DNA of 64,000 bases, from NCBI GenBank assembly GCA_037074765.1, contig JBAMDO010000106.1, forward strand, positions 496,001 to 560,000, given 5' to 3'. This DNA is from Mansonella perstans. Lineage: Eukaryota > Nematoda > Chromadorea > Rhabditida > Onchocercidae. Positions within the stretch are counted from its first letter, which is position 1; each line of letters starts with the position of its first letter. Shown here piece by piece: positions 52,114-64,000 of the stretch. Both the position numbers and the translations under genes were made by a program. Under the pieces are notes generated by a model. The model made no database searches, was not told where the DNA came from, and saw only the letters and a list, made by a program, of their open reading frames with translations.

Positions 52114-53620
52114 ATGTTGATATTTGCCATTTCTTACGGATTCCGTTCTTTTATTAATATGAGCGAAGTAATAAAGAGAAATTTAGGAATTAATAAAATA
52201 TGAGATGCCACATTTGGTTAAAGGAATTTGTTTAGTGGAGGAATAAATTCAATAGTCCATTTCTATGAATTTAGTTATCTTCATATAGAAAAATTGTAAT
52301 CCAGTTAAGAAATTATTTGCAAATGACAGGCCACTTTAATTAAAACATTCCATCGGGATAGATAAATCACTTTCTTTATTGAGCGGTGCAAACAGCGCTG
52401 CGGAAGCGTTTTTGTTTCGTCATTAATTGATATTGATTTCAAGTATCCCAAAAAATATTGTAATTAATCATTCCGGTATGATTTGTTTCGTATGAATATT
52501 TCTTAAAAGCAAAAAAAATTGAAATTTCTCACACGAGTTGTTTTCAAATGTTTTTTTGATTATCCTTGAAGTGACCATTAAATTGATTGTTGATGTTATT
52601 GAAGATAAGATGAAGAGATTCAAAAGTAAAAGTGCTCTTTAAAATTTTGAATGGGTAGTCCTCCTCAAATCCGCTGTAAACAATTTTGACCAAAATATTA
52701 TTTCAATAAATATATTTCCGTGCTCACTGATTATCATTTTTCACCAATATTTCCATATCATTAAGTTTCCTCATCATTGAAATTTCTGTTTAAAATGAGT
52801 AATTTATGAAACGTTATATTGTACATTTGCAAAAATTTTTGGACTTACATAACTTTATTATTCTTTGCGATATGATATCATTGCCTTCGTTATGGATATA
52901 ATGATAATTAAAATCTGATCTACTTTCTTCGGGCAAGATAAAAGATATCGATGACGAATTGGAAGTATTGCAATTTAGATGACTGTTGCAAATCAAACAT
53001 CGTTTGATCTAGCAAATACTTTTCAGTAGTTCTAGAGTTCTGGACTTGAGCGGGACAAATGCCTTAAGGATTTGCTATGCTTTAAGTCAAAAAAAACTGC
53101 AAGTTCACATTACGGTAACGCAATCCAAATGGTAAATGTGTCCTAGAAGTATGCGTCAATTCGTGAGGATACGATAAACAAAAGGTGCGGGTAACATGTT
53201 ACAACAGAAATAAAAAATGGCGATGCAAATAGCAATGCCAAATTAGGCCCCAGCATTTATTAGCCTAACAAAGGATTAAGATTCCTCGCTATTTTTAGAC
53301 GATTTCTAATGCAGTGAATTTTGTAAAGAACAAGGAAATGGTGCAAAGTTTATGAAAAAAGTAAGCGTAAGTGATCCGTTGCTGTTATTATTTTTTACAC
53401 TTCTAGTTTATTAACTTTAAGCAACTTTTTTCAAAGTGATAACTTAGAAGAAAGAGCAGAAACATTCACTCCAACTTGCTTTTCCTTGTTTTGCTATAAA
53501 ATTTCGCAAAATACAAGGCCCTGCGGTATAGATTTATGTGTTTATGTATAACAAAGCTGAAGAACTGTCTTTTTATTTCCAGACGTTGACCTTTATTTTC
53601 AAAACAATAAATTAAGCAAC
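52114..53620. other. 3' flank between converging genes
   Basis: Holds the RhoGEF 3' UTR with AATAAA at 52170-52175 and, on the minus strand, a polyadenylation hexamer of the small membrane-protein gene (TTTATT at about 53592). No further gene seen. Confidence 0.55.
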
Positions 53621-54566
53621 TTATGAGAAAATTTTATAATCAGAGAGCAAGATAACAATAGCAGCAATTCCTACCATAAAAAAGAATACCCCCGCTATGC
53701 CTGATATCACCATACATACCTTTTGCGCAACTGTATATTTGGCCTCTAAAAGGATACTTGAAAAAAATTTTTTTTTTTCGGCTAGATTGCCATTTACTAC
53801 TTTAAAATTTCGTTATAACAACAGTGGAGTTAAATTCTTAAGTTCTCAACTTTTCTATCCATTTACTTGATCAATCATTTTGATCTTATTCATAACGTAT
53901 TGTAATGAAAATAGCACCAACCTTCTTCTTCATCATCGGGTGTCTGAATCAAAAAAAAGAAAGCATTTTTGAAAACAAAGTTTTGAAAATTGAAATGAAA
54001 ATATAAGTGAAGCATGAACTTTAAAAAAAGTGCTGGAGATTCCACATTGCCAATTATTTTTCACTTTTCAACTATCATTTAATTTCACTATCTCACTATT
54101 CTCACAATTTCACTATTCAACTATCTTCTCAACTTTTCATTCTCTAAAAGAATGATTTTAGAATGAAAATCTAATAGACAAGTTTGCATCAAAAAAAAAA
54201 AAAAAAAAAAACGAACCGGAGCTTTCTTTTGAGCAGTCCCTTTTGCTGCTCCCTTATCTCAAAAAGAAAAATTATTTTCGAGGAAAAAAAATTTTCATTT
54301 AAAATTCTATTTTTTTAATGCACGTCACGAAAGTATTTTATCTTAAGTTAATCAAAGAGAAGCTCAAAAGTCATTTAATTCCTTTCTTAAAATCAGCAAT
54401 CTATTTTGATGATAAGGAACGAACCTGTAGCTAATTGAGCAGATCTCAATTCTGTACGTTCTTGTGAAGATTGAACTAAAGGAGATTGTGGAAAGACTTG
54501 CTGTGGTTGAGGTGGCGGTGGTGGCAGGGCATTTGCTGGCCCCAAATCTTCGTATTTATCACCCAT
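53621..54566 (-). CDS. small single-pass membrane protein, 105 aa
   Basis: Family not recognised. Four minus-strand exons join in phase: 54425-54566, 54217-54245 (29 nt), 53922-53943 (22 nt) and 53621-53745, giving 105 aa. The N-terminal half is proline- and glutamine-rich (ALPPPPPQPQQ), then a small basic patch (GTAQKKAP), an acidic patch (TPDDEEEAK) and one membrane helix (about 76-97, GIAGVFFFMVGIAAIVILL) with a nine-residue tail, SDYKIFS at the very end. There is no signal peptide, so a tail-anchored or type II/III orientation is likely, with the proline-rich arm probably cytosolic (inference). The start follows TTTTAG directly, as expected for trans-splicing. The acceptor of the 29-nt exon (GGGAGCAG) is weak but is the one that closes the phase. 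Confidence 0.72.
54191..54211. repeat. poly-A run
   Basis: About 21 consecutive A residues beside the 29-nt exon of the small membrane-protein gene. On that gene's strand it is a poly-T tract just downstream of the exon's donor. Confidence 0.9.
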
Positions 54567-56826
54567 CTAAAACATAAGCTTTATCAAGCCTCGTTATTTG
54601 TAAGTTTCAAAATTTCAAAGTTTTTCACTGCTTCGAAATCAACCTTCGAAATCAAATTGTCTGACTTATGACAGAAGATGAAATGAATGAATGGTAACTA
54701 ACCAACCGCTTCGGCAATGTATATGGGAAGGTTCTGAATTCATTTGTTTGGTAATTTGTACAAATTGTTTAGCTTCATAACAAATTTGAATAATAAAATT
54801 AGGCAAATATTGAGTGAAAAAGAAAATGAGATGAAAAAGACAAATAAGATGAAAGAAAAAATGTTGAGCAGAGGAAAAATTATGAAGAGTAGTAAAGTAG
54901 AAAGGAAAAGAGAAAAGAAGCAAATGTATGAAAGGTTAATTTATTGGCTGTAAAAGTTTTTTAAAAGAACTTTCTTGGGATGATTCAGTAATTTTTTGTT
55001 GGACACAAATAGGCAAGATTCGTAAAATTAAAATTTCCTTATTCCGTTTTATATCCGCTTGTTTTTGAGCTTGTACATTTATACATATTCACTGACAAAA
55101 TAAATTATTTAAAAAATTACTAATAAAGAATAAATGGGGTATAATTAATATCGAATGAAAATTGCAATCATTAATTGAAATCGTGAATTGAATTAGCCAG
55201 TTCTTTTAATAATTGAAACCTTTGTCCAAATGGACTCTTTCCATGTCCATTTCTTTTCAGTTAAGGTCTCATATTCACTTTCATTTTAACAATTTTGAAA
55301 TAAGATGGTATCAGCACAATTTTTTGCCCGATAAGCTAGGTAACAAAAGAAAAAAATAATAATGCAAAATTTTTGATTTTTTTGCAAAAGTTTGGTATTT
55401 TTTGAAATTCAATAAGTGAAAAGTGTTAATGGTGATATGAATTGCTAATGACGAATAAATGGAATGTTACTAACAACGAATGAAAATTGCAATCATTAAT
55501 TTTAATGAGAACAAAAATGAAAAACTTTATGAAAGATTCATTTTACAAAGCTTTGAAATTCATAAGATTGAAAGAAGCTCTCGATTCACTTGACAATAAA
55601 ATCCTTCATTTTGAAAACTTGCAATACTTTATAGGAAAGATTTTTTAATATAGTCATCGCTCCAGCAATTTTATTTTTAACATTTGCGTGCATAAGCTTA
55701 CTTTTCAACCTTTTAGTTTATTTTGTAAAATTCATGAACTAATATTAATTGCTAAAATATGCTGTGAAATAATCCTGGCAAATATATAAAGAGACGACTT
55801 CTGTGGACAAGAGAAAAAGTGTACTGCTGATCTTTCTTAACCGTCAACTTCGACAGAATTTTCGATTTTGAATTCAAATTTTATGAATTTAAAATTGTAA
55901 ATTTAAATAAAATTGGAATTTTCGGATGTAATCGATTGATATTTACAGACATATATAAATTTTCAGAATTTTTTACTTGGCCAGTAAATCATGCTGTAAT
56001 AGCATGTTTTTTTATTGAATCATTGGAAATTGCAATTCTATAATGCCTGAAGCTAACACTATTAAAGTTAATTTAACGCATCTCATTTGTCTGTAAAAAA
56101 ACATAGCTCTTCTATCTCTTAATTACATTACTTCTCAAATTTTCAAGAGTGTAATTCTGTTATATTTTGATTGCAAAATATCTTATGAAAAAAAAACGAA
56201 TAAGTTATGGAAATTGTAATCTGTTGATAACTTAATTATTTGACATTGTATCTCTTCAAACCAATTAATTCATTATTCATGAAATTAGAATCAAAAGTGC
56301 AATTTAGATTCTTACTAGTAAATAAAATAAATGATAATGCTTTTTGATATGAACAGTATTATTTAAATTTTTATGCTCTGTTTTTCAATTTATATATACA
56401 TGGTTCAGCACAAATTAGCAAAACTTTAAAGGATAAGTTAAAGAATGTTCAGTTACCTTCTATTCCGTTGTAGAAAATGGAGAAATTCTGTAATTTGGTT
56501 CGTCTAGTGCTAGAGGTAACAAGAATGGCATTATTTAATTAATTAATTAGTTAGTGGTGCATCAATTTCTATAATGGGAAAAGAAGAAAAAAAGAACTGT
56601 TTAAATTATTATTTACTAATGAAGTATTACATTACTCACTGCTATTTTCTCTTCGAAGTAGCATTCTGCAACAATATTTCATATCACATTTTATCACTTC
56701 ATCTACACCTGCTTTATAATTAAAGTGTATAAAATCTGATAGGCTTATTTGACCCTTTGAATATGAAACTGCCGCTCAAAATTTGGCTGTAAATTTCAGA
56801 ACATTTGACTTCTGCTACTTTGCGAA
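54567..56826. other. intergenic region, no gene seen
   Basis: AT-rich, with many short poly-A/T runs and a TTAATTAATTAATTAG stretch near 56537. It contains the divergent promoters of the membrane-protein and peptide-precursor genes. The lysine-rich frame at 54744-54953 is an A-rich artefact. Confidence 0.55.
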
Positions 56827-57461
56827 ATGTCAAAAATGACATTGCAAAAAGTTGGCATTTATTTCATTCCGTTGTTATTCTGGATCGTTCTAAACTGCTC
56901 AACAGCTACTGTAAGTTTCTTATTTTATCTTCAGTGTAAGATGCTGATAGTGAAAATTATTTTACCCTGGTCTCTGAATATAGAAGAATAATATCCAGAA
57001 AATTTGGCAAAATAATTTTCAAATATTAATTTCAATTCTAAAATTGGTCATTATTTCATACCAAAAAGGCTTTTGATATAATTCAAAACCGAAGTGCTTT
57101 AACAGCTTCAAATTAACCCTTATTTTGTCAATGCACTTTCTAAGCCTTTCTTAATAATCAATGGTATGAAATAAGGTTGTGTCCTTGCACAAATTCTATT
57201 CACCATTTTCTTCAGTATGATACTTCAGAGAATCATAGCAAACCTTGACAAAGAAAACAGTACATATATCTGCTATGTACTGATATCAACTTATCTTCTG
57301 CAATCATACTTCAGGTTTTAAGCAGACTTGATGATGACGATATGCTTGATTACGATGGCATTCCACGATGGTTCTTTGCCAATCCAGCATTTACGACCGC
57401 CAAAAAGCAAATGAATGAACGAGCTATTAATTCGTTGCTAAGAAATGCATGGATTGGTTAA
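56827..57461 (+). CDS. secreted peptide precursor, candidate neuropeptide
   Basis: Two exons, 56827-56910 and 57315-57461, with good GTAAGT donor and TTCAG acceptor, encode 76 aa. A 5' acceptor (AAATTTCAG, ending 56799) lies 27 nt before the ATG. Residues 1-28 form a signal peptide (IYFIPLLFWIVLNCSTAT). The rest has the acidic spacer LDDDDMLDYDGIP, the segment RWFFANPAF, a dibasic Lys-Lys site, and the C-terminal peptide QMNERAINSLLRNAWIG followed by stop. A single peptide after a dibasic site, ending in Gly, is the classical layout of an alpha-amidated neuropeptide, with Gln able to cyclise to pyroglutamate. The core N-x-x-x-[IV]-N-x-[IL]-L-[KR]-N loosely resembles pigment-dispersing-factor peptides, but this is weak. 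It could also be another small secreted protein. Confidence 0.65.
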
Positions 57462-58129
57462 TTTGTAAACTCTTCCAGGTCATTAATTTGTACTGATCTA
57501 AACAAATTTTGATTCAATATTTATCTGGTAAGAATGCGTGAAAACTCGATCACTTCGTTTTTATGACAAGTCAGTGGATTACGTGTTTGCAAAAATTTGA
57601 ATCAGCCGGAACATGAAGATCAAAGGAAACTCATTTAACTGCCTGCAGCAAAATTCAGCTTCTTTTTATTAAATACAAAACACGTTTCGAGTTTTCTAAA
57701 AATTAAGGGAAAAACGACAAAGAAGGACATTTTGTTCCAATTTTCTGGAGAATTCTTCTGTTCATCAGAATAGGATAACTATTTAAGTATAAGAATGGCA
57801 ACCACCACTGAATGTAATAAACTTTGAACTCAGGCTAAATGTCTAGCTATATCTCTTGCACGCCAACAACGTATTGCAAAGAATTTCTTGTTTTGCACTT
57901 CCGGAATTCCATCCTTCCTACAAGAAGTATTCTTCCATGACATTGCTAGATTATTTTAAACTTTTTGTGTTCATTGCGATGAGACTATAAAAGAGCCTTT
58001 ATGCAACAATCTTAAACTTAGCGAAACAACTTCCCGAAAGAAATTTAAAATTGCAACCAAAATTTTAGGAAAATGAGTGTTCGACACTAAACAAGTCTTA
58101 AATATCTTAATAATTGATATGTATTGTCT
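57462..58129. other. short intergenic region between converging genes
   Basis: Receives the 3' ends of the peptide-precursor gene and the coiled-coil gene. No other feature seen. Confidence 0.5.
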
Positions 58130-59825
58130 TCAATAAATAGTTTCTTTGTTGATTCCATCAAAAAAAGGAAGGACCACTGTCGACTCATGAACTCGACACT
58201 GCAAGGAAGCAAGTTCTGCTCTCGCGCAAAGGATTTGTGATTGAGCCCTATCTTTCTCACTTTGCTTCATTTTCTGGCCAGTTAAGGTCAGCTGCACGCG
58301 TAGTTCAGATATTTGTTGCTTGCACTATAGCTTGGAAGACCAAAATTAGTACCATTAAAGAGTATGATGCATATTCGAAAGTAATGTTTAGTTTATCTAA
58401 TCTACCTAAAGCTTAACAATTATTGTATTAAATTTCTATAATTCTATCTTCAAACTAAATTTTATTCTAGTTCCAAAAAATCGAGTGCACTTTTCAAGAT
58501 TTTTCGAGAAGTTTAAATTCAAACTTCGAAACCTACCATGCATAATATGTTTTGCAATAACTTTATCTTGTTTTCTGTATTCATCAGTTCATTTTGTTCA
58601 TCGATGATGCAGTCGGTATCAACAGATGCGGACGAAATGCTGAGAGAAACACATTCAATTTTTAAGTTTTTTAATTAAAAAAAAAAATTGAGTTTCAAAT
58701 AATTTTGATGCATGAGATCATAGCAAAAAATATTTTGAACTATTTAACAAGAATGAGCGAATTAAATTTGAGCACTTGATCTTGTCTCCACCTCTGATCA
58801 GACGTTTCGTATCGATATATTCATTGCGCAAACTAAACAATCGTTCTTGCAACTTATTAATAATTTCACGATTTTTTCTAGACCTTAAATGAAGAATGTG
58901 AACGTTGGTGAAAAACACTGGAAGGGATTATTTAGAAAATAGTTTTGACTAACTGAAAAAGCTACTCAAAAGTGCAAAAAACAAATTATTGCCACAATGC
59001 ATTAATGGAAGTGTAAATCTGTTCTAAAAAAAGATTTATTTTTCAAATAAATAAATTTTCAAATAAAAGTGAAAAACTTTCACTTATTTTAATCGAACTT
59101 AATTAAGCCAGGGTCATTTCATACAAATGTGACAAAAACGAGGGAAAACGAACCTGATTTTAGCGCAAGCAATTTCCTTTCTCAGACAATCTATAGCACT
59201 GTTGATTTTCATCATTTCATAGTCCCTAACTTGAAATTGATGCTTCCTTTGGGAATACAGTAAATTCTTGATATATTTAAACATACCACTAGTAAAATCT
59301 TTATTAATAAATGCAGAGTAAGCGAATTATTTCCGGAAAAGTATAAAAACTTATTTTTAGCATAAATGAGAATTAAAACGCCATAGCAATGAGAAGTATG
59401 TAAAGTAGAAAAGTTATTTTCGAAATATTTTGGATGCCTCGTTTATTTTTGAAATTATCGAGAACGGCTGCATGGGAAGACTTCGAACAATGCTTCACAA
59501 GGGAATAAAGAGAATAAATAAACAGAACTTTTTATAGGACCCGGGAAATGACAGGTTTTTATGAACCGCTCAAAGTTAACATGATCTAGGAGAACTTTTT
59601 TCTCGCTACTGCTAGTATTGTATAGTATGAAAAATCAATGTGATCATGTTTATAAATAAATACCAGAAAGATTGCAAATAGGATCTAATCATTAGCTTAA
59701 AGCATAATTACCTGATACAAAACACTGCCAAGAATGCATGATTCTTGTCATTTGTCATGAACTTCAGCATAGATAAATTTTCTTTTATGGTGCTAGAATA
59801 CGAGGTTCCTGATCCGGTATTAAGA
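58130..59825 (-). CDS. coiled-coil protein, partial model
   Basis: Family not recognised. Five exons on the minus strand are supported: 59712-59825, 59154-59246, about 58792-58877, 58537-58639 and 58130-58324 (stop TGA at 58130-58132). The first three close in phase 2, as do the last two in phase 0; the junction between the third and fourth was not resolved, so a small exon may be missing, and no start codon was found. The sequence is rich in charged and leucine residues with heptad character: YEMMKINSAIDCLRKEIA, NKLQERLFSLRNEYIDTKRL, EQNELMNTENKIKLLQ, KQQISELRVQLTLTGQKMK. This predicts a long coiled coil, as in cytoskeletal, centrosomal or tethering proteins; which one cannot be said. The C-terminus leaves the coil (VVLPFFDGINKETIY). 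Confidence 0.55.
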
Positions 59826-61020
59826 CTATCGATGAAACGCACCAAAAATATCATTTGAAAGCCGATAAAAATAACTCACGAAATAAACGAAGGTATGGTA
59901 TGGTCGAAAACTTCACTATAATTATTAGTTAAAATTTCAGCAATATTTCATTGCAACTTCATTCTAGAAATTGTCAGTTCAAAAATATGATTGGAATGAA
60001 CTTAGAGACGAAGTTAATTGCTGTAATTAGAAGAATTAATAGAACAATTATGTAAATGATCAGGTAGACAGTCATTTTCTTCGCAAAATTTGGGGTGGAA
60101 ATTCAAGGGAACCAGGACAATGATTAATCTTTTTGGAAAAGTTAAAGTTGAAACAAAAATTTGTAGATTGCCAAAAAAAAAATGAGAAAATCAGAATATA
60201 AGTTCATATGTTGGAAAAAAGGATTCCTTATAGCAAAGAAAACTTGATTAAAGTACGAACAATGGTAGTTGAAAAAAGAAAATGAAATTTCTTTGCAGAA
60301 ATATGAAACAAAAAGGAATGAATCTGGGAGAGATGGAGGAATATTTCTTACTTATAATTTCATATACTTTAAAAATAATAAAAGATGTTTGCAAATACTC
60401 AAATAAATGAGGATAGTTTATTGGATATGTGGTGAAGTAACAGAGTTAAAAATTAATGGTCAAACAATATCAATATAATGACTCATTTTCTATTATAAAT
60501 ATTTTCCGACACGAAGTGGTAAAAATTTTTTAAATTGCAGTTAGTTATTTAGAAATAAATTGTTCTAATGAAATATCTCGCCTGATTGGATCAAGTTCCA
60601 AGTTTAATAGAAAAGAATAGATTAGTAAAATTTTTGAAGTCAATTCACAAATTAAAGACGTGCTAAAAAAAATCTTATTACGATCACTGTCCGTGCAGTT
60701 TACAGCTATATCGATCTTCTGAACATTTTTGGATAAAAAAACCAGTGATTTCAACTTGAATATTTTCAAAAATCAACAAATATCCCAAAAGATCTCTTAA
60801 GTTTCCCAAACTCATCCTAAAAAAGAAAAAATTACTGTCCACAATGCTCTGGTAAATCACCAATATCTTCATTTATCAACAATCCTTGACAATCTACCCT
60901 GAAATTATATGGTATAATTGTGGCAAATCTTACAAATAATTGTCCTTTTTTGCTTATGAAAATCAAAAGAAGTTCAATATTAAATTAGCTTGCACACATA
61001 TAACCATCTGAACCGATAAA
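59826..61020. other. possible upstream exons on the minus strand, unresolved
   Basis: Several minus-strand blocks look exon-like but could not be joined. At about 60836-60898 a TTTCAG-preceded block reads VDCQGLLINEDIGDLPEHCGQ-like text then stop. At 60680-60814 a frame begins MSLGNLRDLLGYLL behind TTTTTTAG, and at 60545-60660 a frame ends DPIRRDISLEQFISK. They may belong to the coiled-coil gene's 5' end or to a separate small gene. Confidence 0.3.
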
Positions 61021-64000
61021 TTATCTTAAGCGGCATGTTGTGAACAATGATCCTATGCAGTGACACATTGGCCAAATAATCCACTTAGTTTTTATTTCAT
61101 AGGTTATGTAGGTATCAGTAACATTAAAAATTATAACCAAAACAGGATAACTGGTTAGATTACTTTTCGAACGGGTAATAAATACCCTGTCGGAACATGC
61201 GGATATTATAAACGCATACTCAATATAAAAAAATTTTAATTTCATTTTATTGAAAAAACTTTCGTATTTTACTTAGGTTCAGTTTTGCAACGCGCAATCA
61301 TTGGATAGGAATGCGAATACGTGTTCTTTACTTGATTAATTAAACGGTTCTTTTAATTAATTACTCTTTGCCATTCAAATTGCATGCAGATAGGAGTATT
61401 TCAGTTTTTTTGCACTACGGCAATTTAAGCTAATATAGGACGGCATAAAGAAATTTGGAAAGAGACGCATATCGGTCAGAAAATTTATTTATTGCAAGCA
61501 ATCAAATTATTGTAACGCACATTTCTAACATGAAGGTTGTTAAGAATTTTTTCAGACAATGCGAAGGATGTGCCCAAAAATGATAAGGCATTTATCCATT
61601 CTTCAATTGACCATATCTCTTATTGTGTAAGAATTATGCTTGTATGTTAATGTATTACGCTATTGTAAATCACGCTTCCTTTATGAAGAGTTGCCTTTCC
61701 TATCACAATTTAGTTTTTCTACAAACTTCTGCTTTTGGCATTTCCCCATTTCCAGCTCTAATTTCATTTTCGGGCCTGCTCTTAATTTCATTCCCTTTTT
61801 TTTTCACCAATGGAAATTCATATATGATTGTATTTATATTCTCTGTTTTCGGCAAGAAATCTATTAGCGTTATTAATAAACTTTTATCAATCACTTTATG
61901 ACGATGCTAGGCAATACAAAAAAAAAACTTCATCTCAATCTCTAAAGGTAATACTTTTTGTTCATGACAATATCTTTTTTCCTTGACAAAATACGCAACA
62001 ATCTGTGCATTAACACAACTTGTAGAATATAAATGGGAGAAGTTTGGCGAGACAAATGTAAAATTGAACTTTTTCAGCGAACAACATCCAGTTCTCTTCT
62101 ATCCATTTTTTACCGAGATCGATCAACAGTATTAATACAACTTCAATGAATAGAAAAATAGCTTTTTCAATCAGTTATAGGATTAAGGTAGACATTTAGT
62201 GAGGAAGTAATTGTCAAGTTTAAGCATGAACTTTCTGCCATCTCTTCATGTTCGTTCATTTCTTTGGCCTTTACTTTGAAATATCAATCACTAGTTCTTT
62301 TCCCTCTATCAATCTCTTCAGGAATAAGTTATAAGTAATAAGAGCTTCGCCAAGTGAACCTAATTAAGTGCTCTACTGCAACTGGATATGTTAGAACCTT
62401 TATGGACAATCAAATTTATCACCATTTAAATGTTCAGTGTCACAAAAACAAGTCAAATCAGAGATCACGGAAGTCAATTGAAGAACAACTTAATTACCAT
62501 AAAAATAAATGAAATACATACTTGTTTGAAGTACATCTATAATGCAGATATTCTTGTCATCTATCATAAATCAACGTATTTTAACTCCATAACCGCATGA
62601 AAAAAAAATGAACGTTTTCTCTTTCCGATTATTGCTTCCCGAAACTGCTTTCCTTTCTTACGGCATCGGGTATAGAATATTCTATGCTAAAGTGCTTTAT
62701 TATTGATGATTGCCAAGATTACATGAATTTCAGATGAATAAAGCTGAATTCCGACATATATGCTCTAATGTAGCGCAATTAGATGAAATGAAAACTGAAG
62801 AAATGAAAATCTAATATCGCTTCAGGACTTTTAGACTGAAATCGTAAGAGTTGAAACTATGAAGTTTGAAGGTTATAATGTAAATCAAATTTGGAGAGGA
62901 TCTAAAAAGTATCTCAACGATGTCAAGAGGCAAAAAAGGTAAGAATCATTGTTGATTTTGCTTCTCAAGAATGTTTTTTTCTAATCCAATTAATTTTAGA
63001 TGCAAAATTCTTGATAGGTAGAATTGGCAATATGCGCTTCGAAAGCGAGGAGATAATTTTCTGTATTAATTAAAAGACTGACTGCTCTGTACTTATTCTT
63101 TGAGAGAGAATCGGACTTTAAAATTCCTCTTGTTTTTGGAAAGAAAAAAATACGTATTAATGCGCTTTTCTTTGGATCAGTAATACTTTTTTAAGTCAAA
63201 GCCATCATTGTTGTATAAAGTTTCACTTCTATTGAAATGCAAGCATATTATCCAAGTCGGTTGCATGTTGCTCACATTTTTGCTTGAAAAATAGCCACAG
63301 AAGCTTTAAAGAATGTGAAATATTTAGACAGGTGAAGAAGAAATTTCTAAAGTATTAAATACTTTTTACTCCTTTTGATGGTTGTTCATTTGATGAAATG
63401 CTTCACTTGTCTCGTTCGTTTGACTAACTCGTTCTGATTTGATAAGAGGGCACAAAATTCACTTGTCAGCTACTTGACAAAAAATTCAGATGAGATTGAG
63501 CCATTGTAAGGCCGATACCAAAACAATAACATTTCATTAAACTACGTGGAAGGAAATAATTTAGGCAGTGTGTTTAGACTATCCTCAAATTTTGACTATG
63601 TTCAAGTTGAGAACAAATAGATGTACAAGGTAGTGTTCAAAATAATGTATGTTATGGCTGAAGTACAATGATGTGTTTAGGCTACTAACGAATTACGTTC
63701 AGGTTGAGATACAACAATGTATGTTTATGCTGAAATATAACTGTGTATGTTTAGGTTTCTAAGACGACGGATGCAGTCAGAATCCAATGTCTTTTTGGAC
63801 AGAAAATATGCAAAGTTCTCCGTATCGAATAACAATTTCTGGAAGCAATTAAGAAGCTCATATTATAATGACAGAAAGAAATGTTGATGGAATGACCTTC
63901 CTGCACTTTCATTTTAACCTCGACCAAATCTAACCTTACTCTTCAAAGTTTCATTTATTCTCTGTTAAAAAGTCTTGTCTTCACTATCTAAAGAGGTGAA
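61021..64000. other. gene-poor 3' end of the window
   Basis: No supported gene. The hydrophobic plus frame at 61623-61901 has T-rich composition only. A short ATG-initiated block with a good donor at 62864-62937 (MKFEGYNVNQIW...) might be a first exon whose partners lie outside the window. Degenerate repeats occupy about 63570-63760. Confidence 0.45.
63570..63760. repeat. degenerate repeat tract
   Basis: Variants of GCTGAAATACAA and TGTGTATGTTTAGG recur four to five times with irregular spacing. Confidence 0.5.

Noticed and set aside
54744..54953. Lysine-rich 69-codon frame
   Set aside because: Explained by A-rich sequence; no upstream acceptor or homologous pattern.
61623..61901. 92-codon hydrophobic frame
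   Set aside because: T-rich sequence produces Phe/Ser/Leu-rich translations by chance; two overlapping frames look alike and no splice or start context supports it.
62739..62814. Short ATG frame behind TTTCAG (MNKAEFRHICSN...)
   Set aside because: Only about 25 codons before a stop, no donor and no partner exon.

Overview
The window is eukaryotic and most likely from a nematode, probably a filarial (spirurid) species. The evidence is strong AT richness, compact multi-exon genes with TTTTCAG/TTTTAG acceptors, several start codons placed directly behind such acceptors (as expected for spliced-leader trans-splicing), and a set of animal genes including tandem family-37 trehalases. Species assignment is inference. 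I saw no rRNA, tRNA, CRISPR or complete transposable element. All coding regions below were rebuilt by hand by matching reading frame and intron phase across splice sites.

Layout. (1) 0.9-5.6 kb, minus strand: a Cys-bearing gene of at least six exons and, upstream of it, a three-exon gene for a 134-residue secreted protein; neither was recognised. (2) 7.8-12.1 kb and 17.7-22.0 kb, plus strand: two 12-exon trehalase genes with matching intron phases (622 and 617 aa), a tandem duplication separated by 5.6 kb of gene-poor DNA. The downstream copy keeps the expected catalytic residues, with a broken copy of its exon 3 in intron 2. The upstream copy has substitutions at the presumed catalytic base and in family signatures. 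(3) 23.2-29.6 kb, minus strand: an 18-exon cortactin-type actin regulator of about 737 aa. It has an acidic DDW Arp2/3-binding region, nine cortactin/HS1 repeats, a helical and proline-rich linker and an SH3 domain. From the second repeat on, the repeats are encoded largely one per exon, with signs of very recent exon duplication and one dead repeat exon. (4) 29.6-35.2 kb: no gene seen. (5) 35.2-52.1 kb, plus strand: a 26-exon, 1,327-aa ephexin-type RhoGEF (proline-rich and serine-rich N-terminus, then DH, PH, SH3). (6) 53.6-54.6 kb, minus strand: a four-exon, 105-aa single-pass membrane protein with 29- and 22-nt micro-exons. (7) 56.8-57.5 kb, plus strand: a two-exon, 76-aa secreted precursor that looks like a neuropeptide prohormone ending in one amidated peptide. 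(8) 58.1-59.8 kb, minus strand: part of a coiled-coil protein gene. (9) 59.9-64.0 kb: exon-like fragments and simple repeats only.

Functionally, the cortactin and the ephexin-type RhoGEF both act on actin (Arp2/3 branching; Rho-family GTPase activation), and the trehalases hydrolyse trehalose, a major nematode sugar. There is no operon-like arrangement linking the large genes. Points most worth a second look are the exon-repeat expansion in cortactin, the divergent active site of trehalase copy 1, the candidate amidated peptide, and several non-canonical splice sites (two GC-AG introns and one apparent non-AG acceptor).
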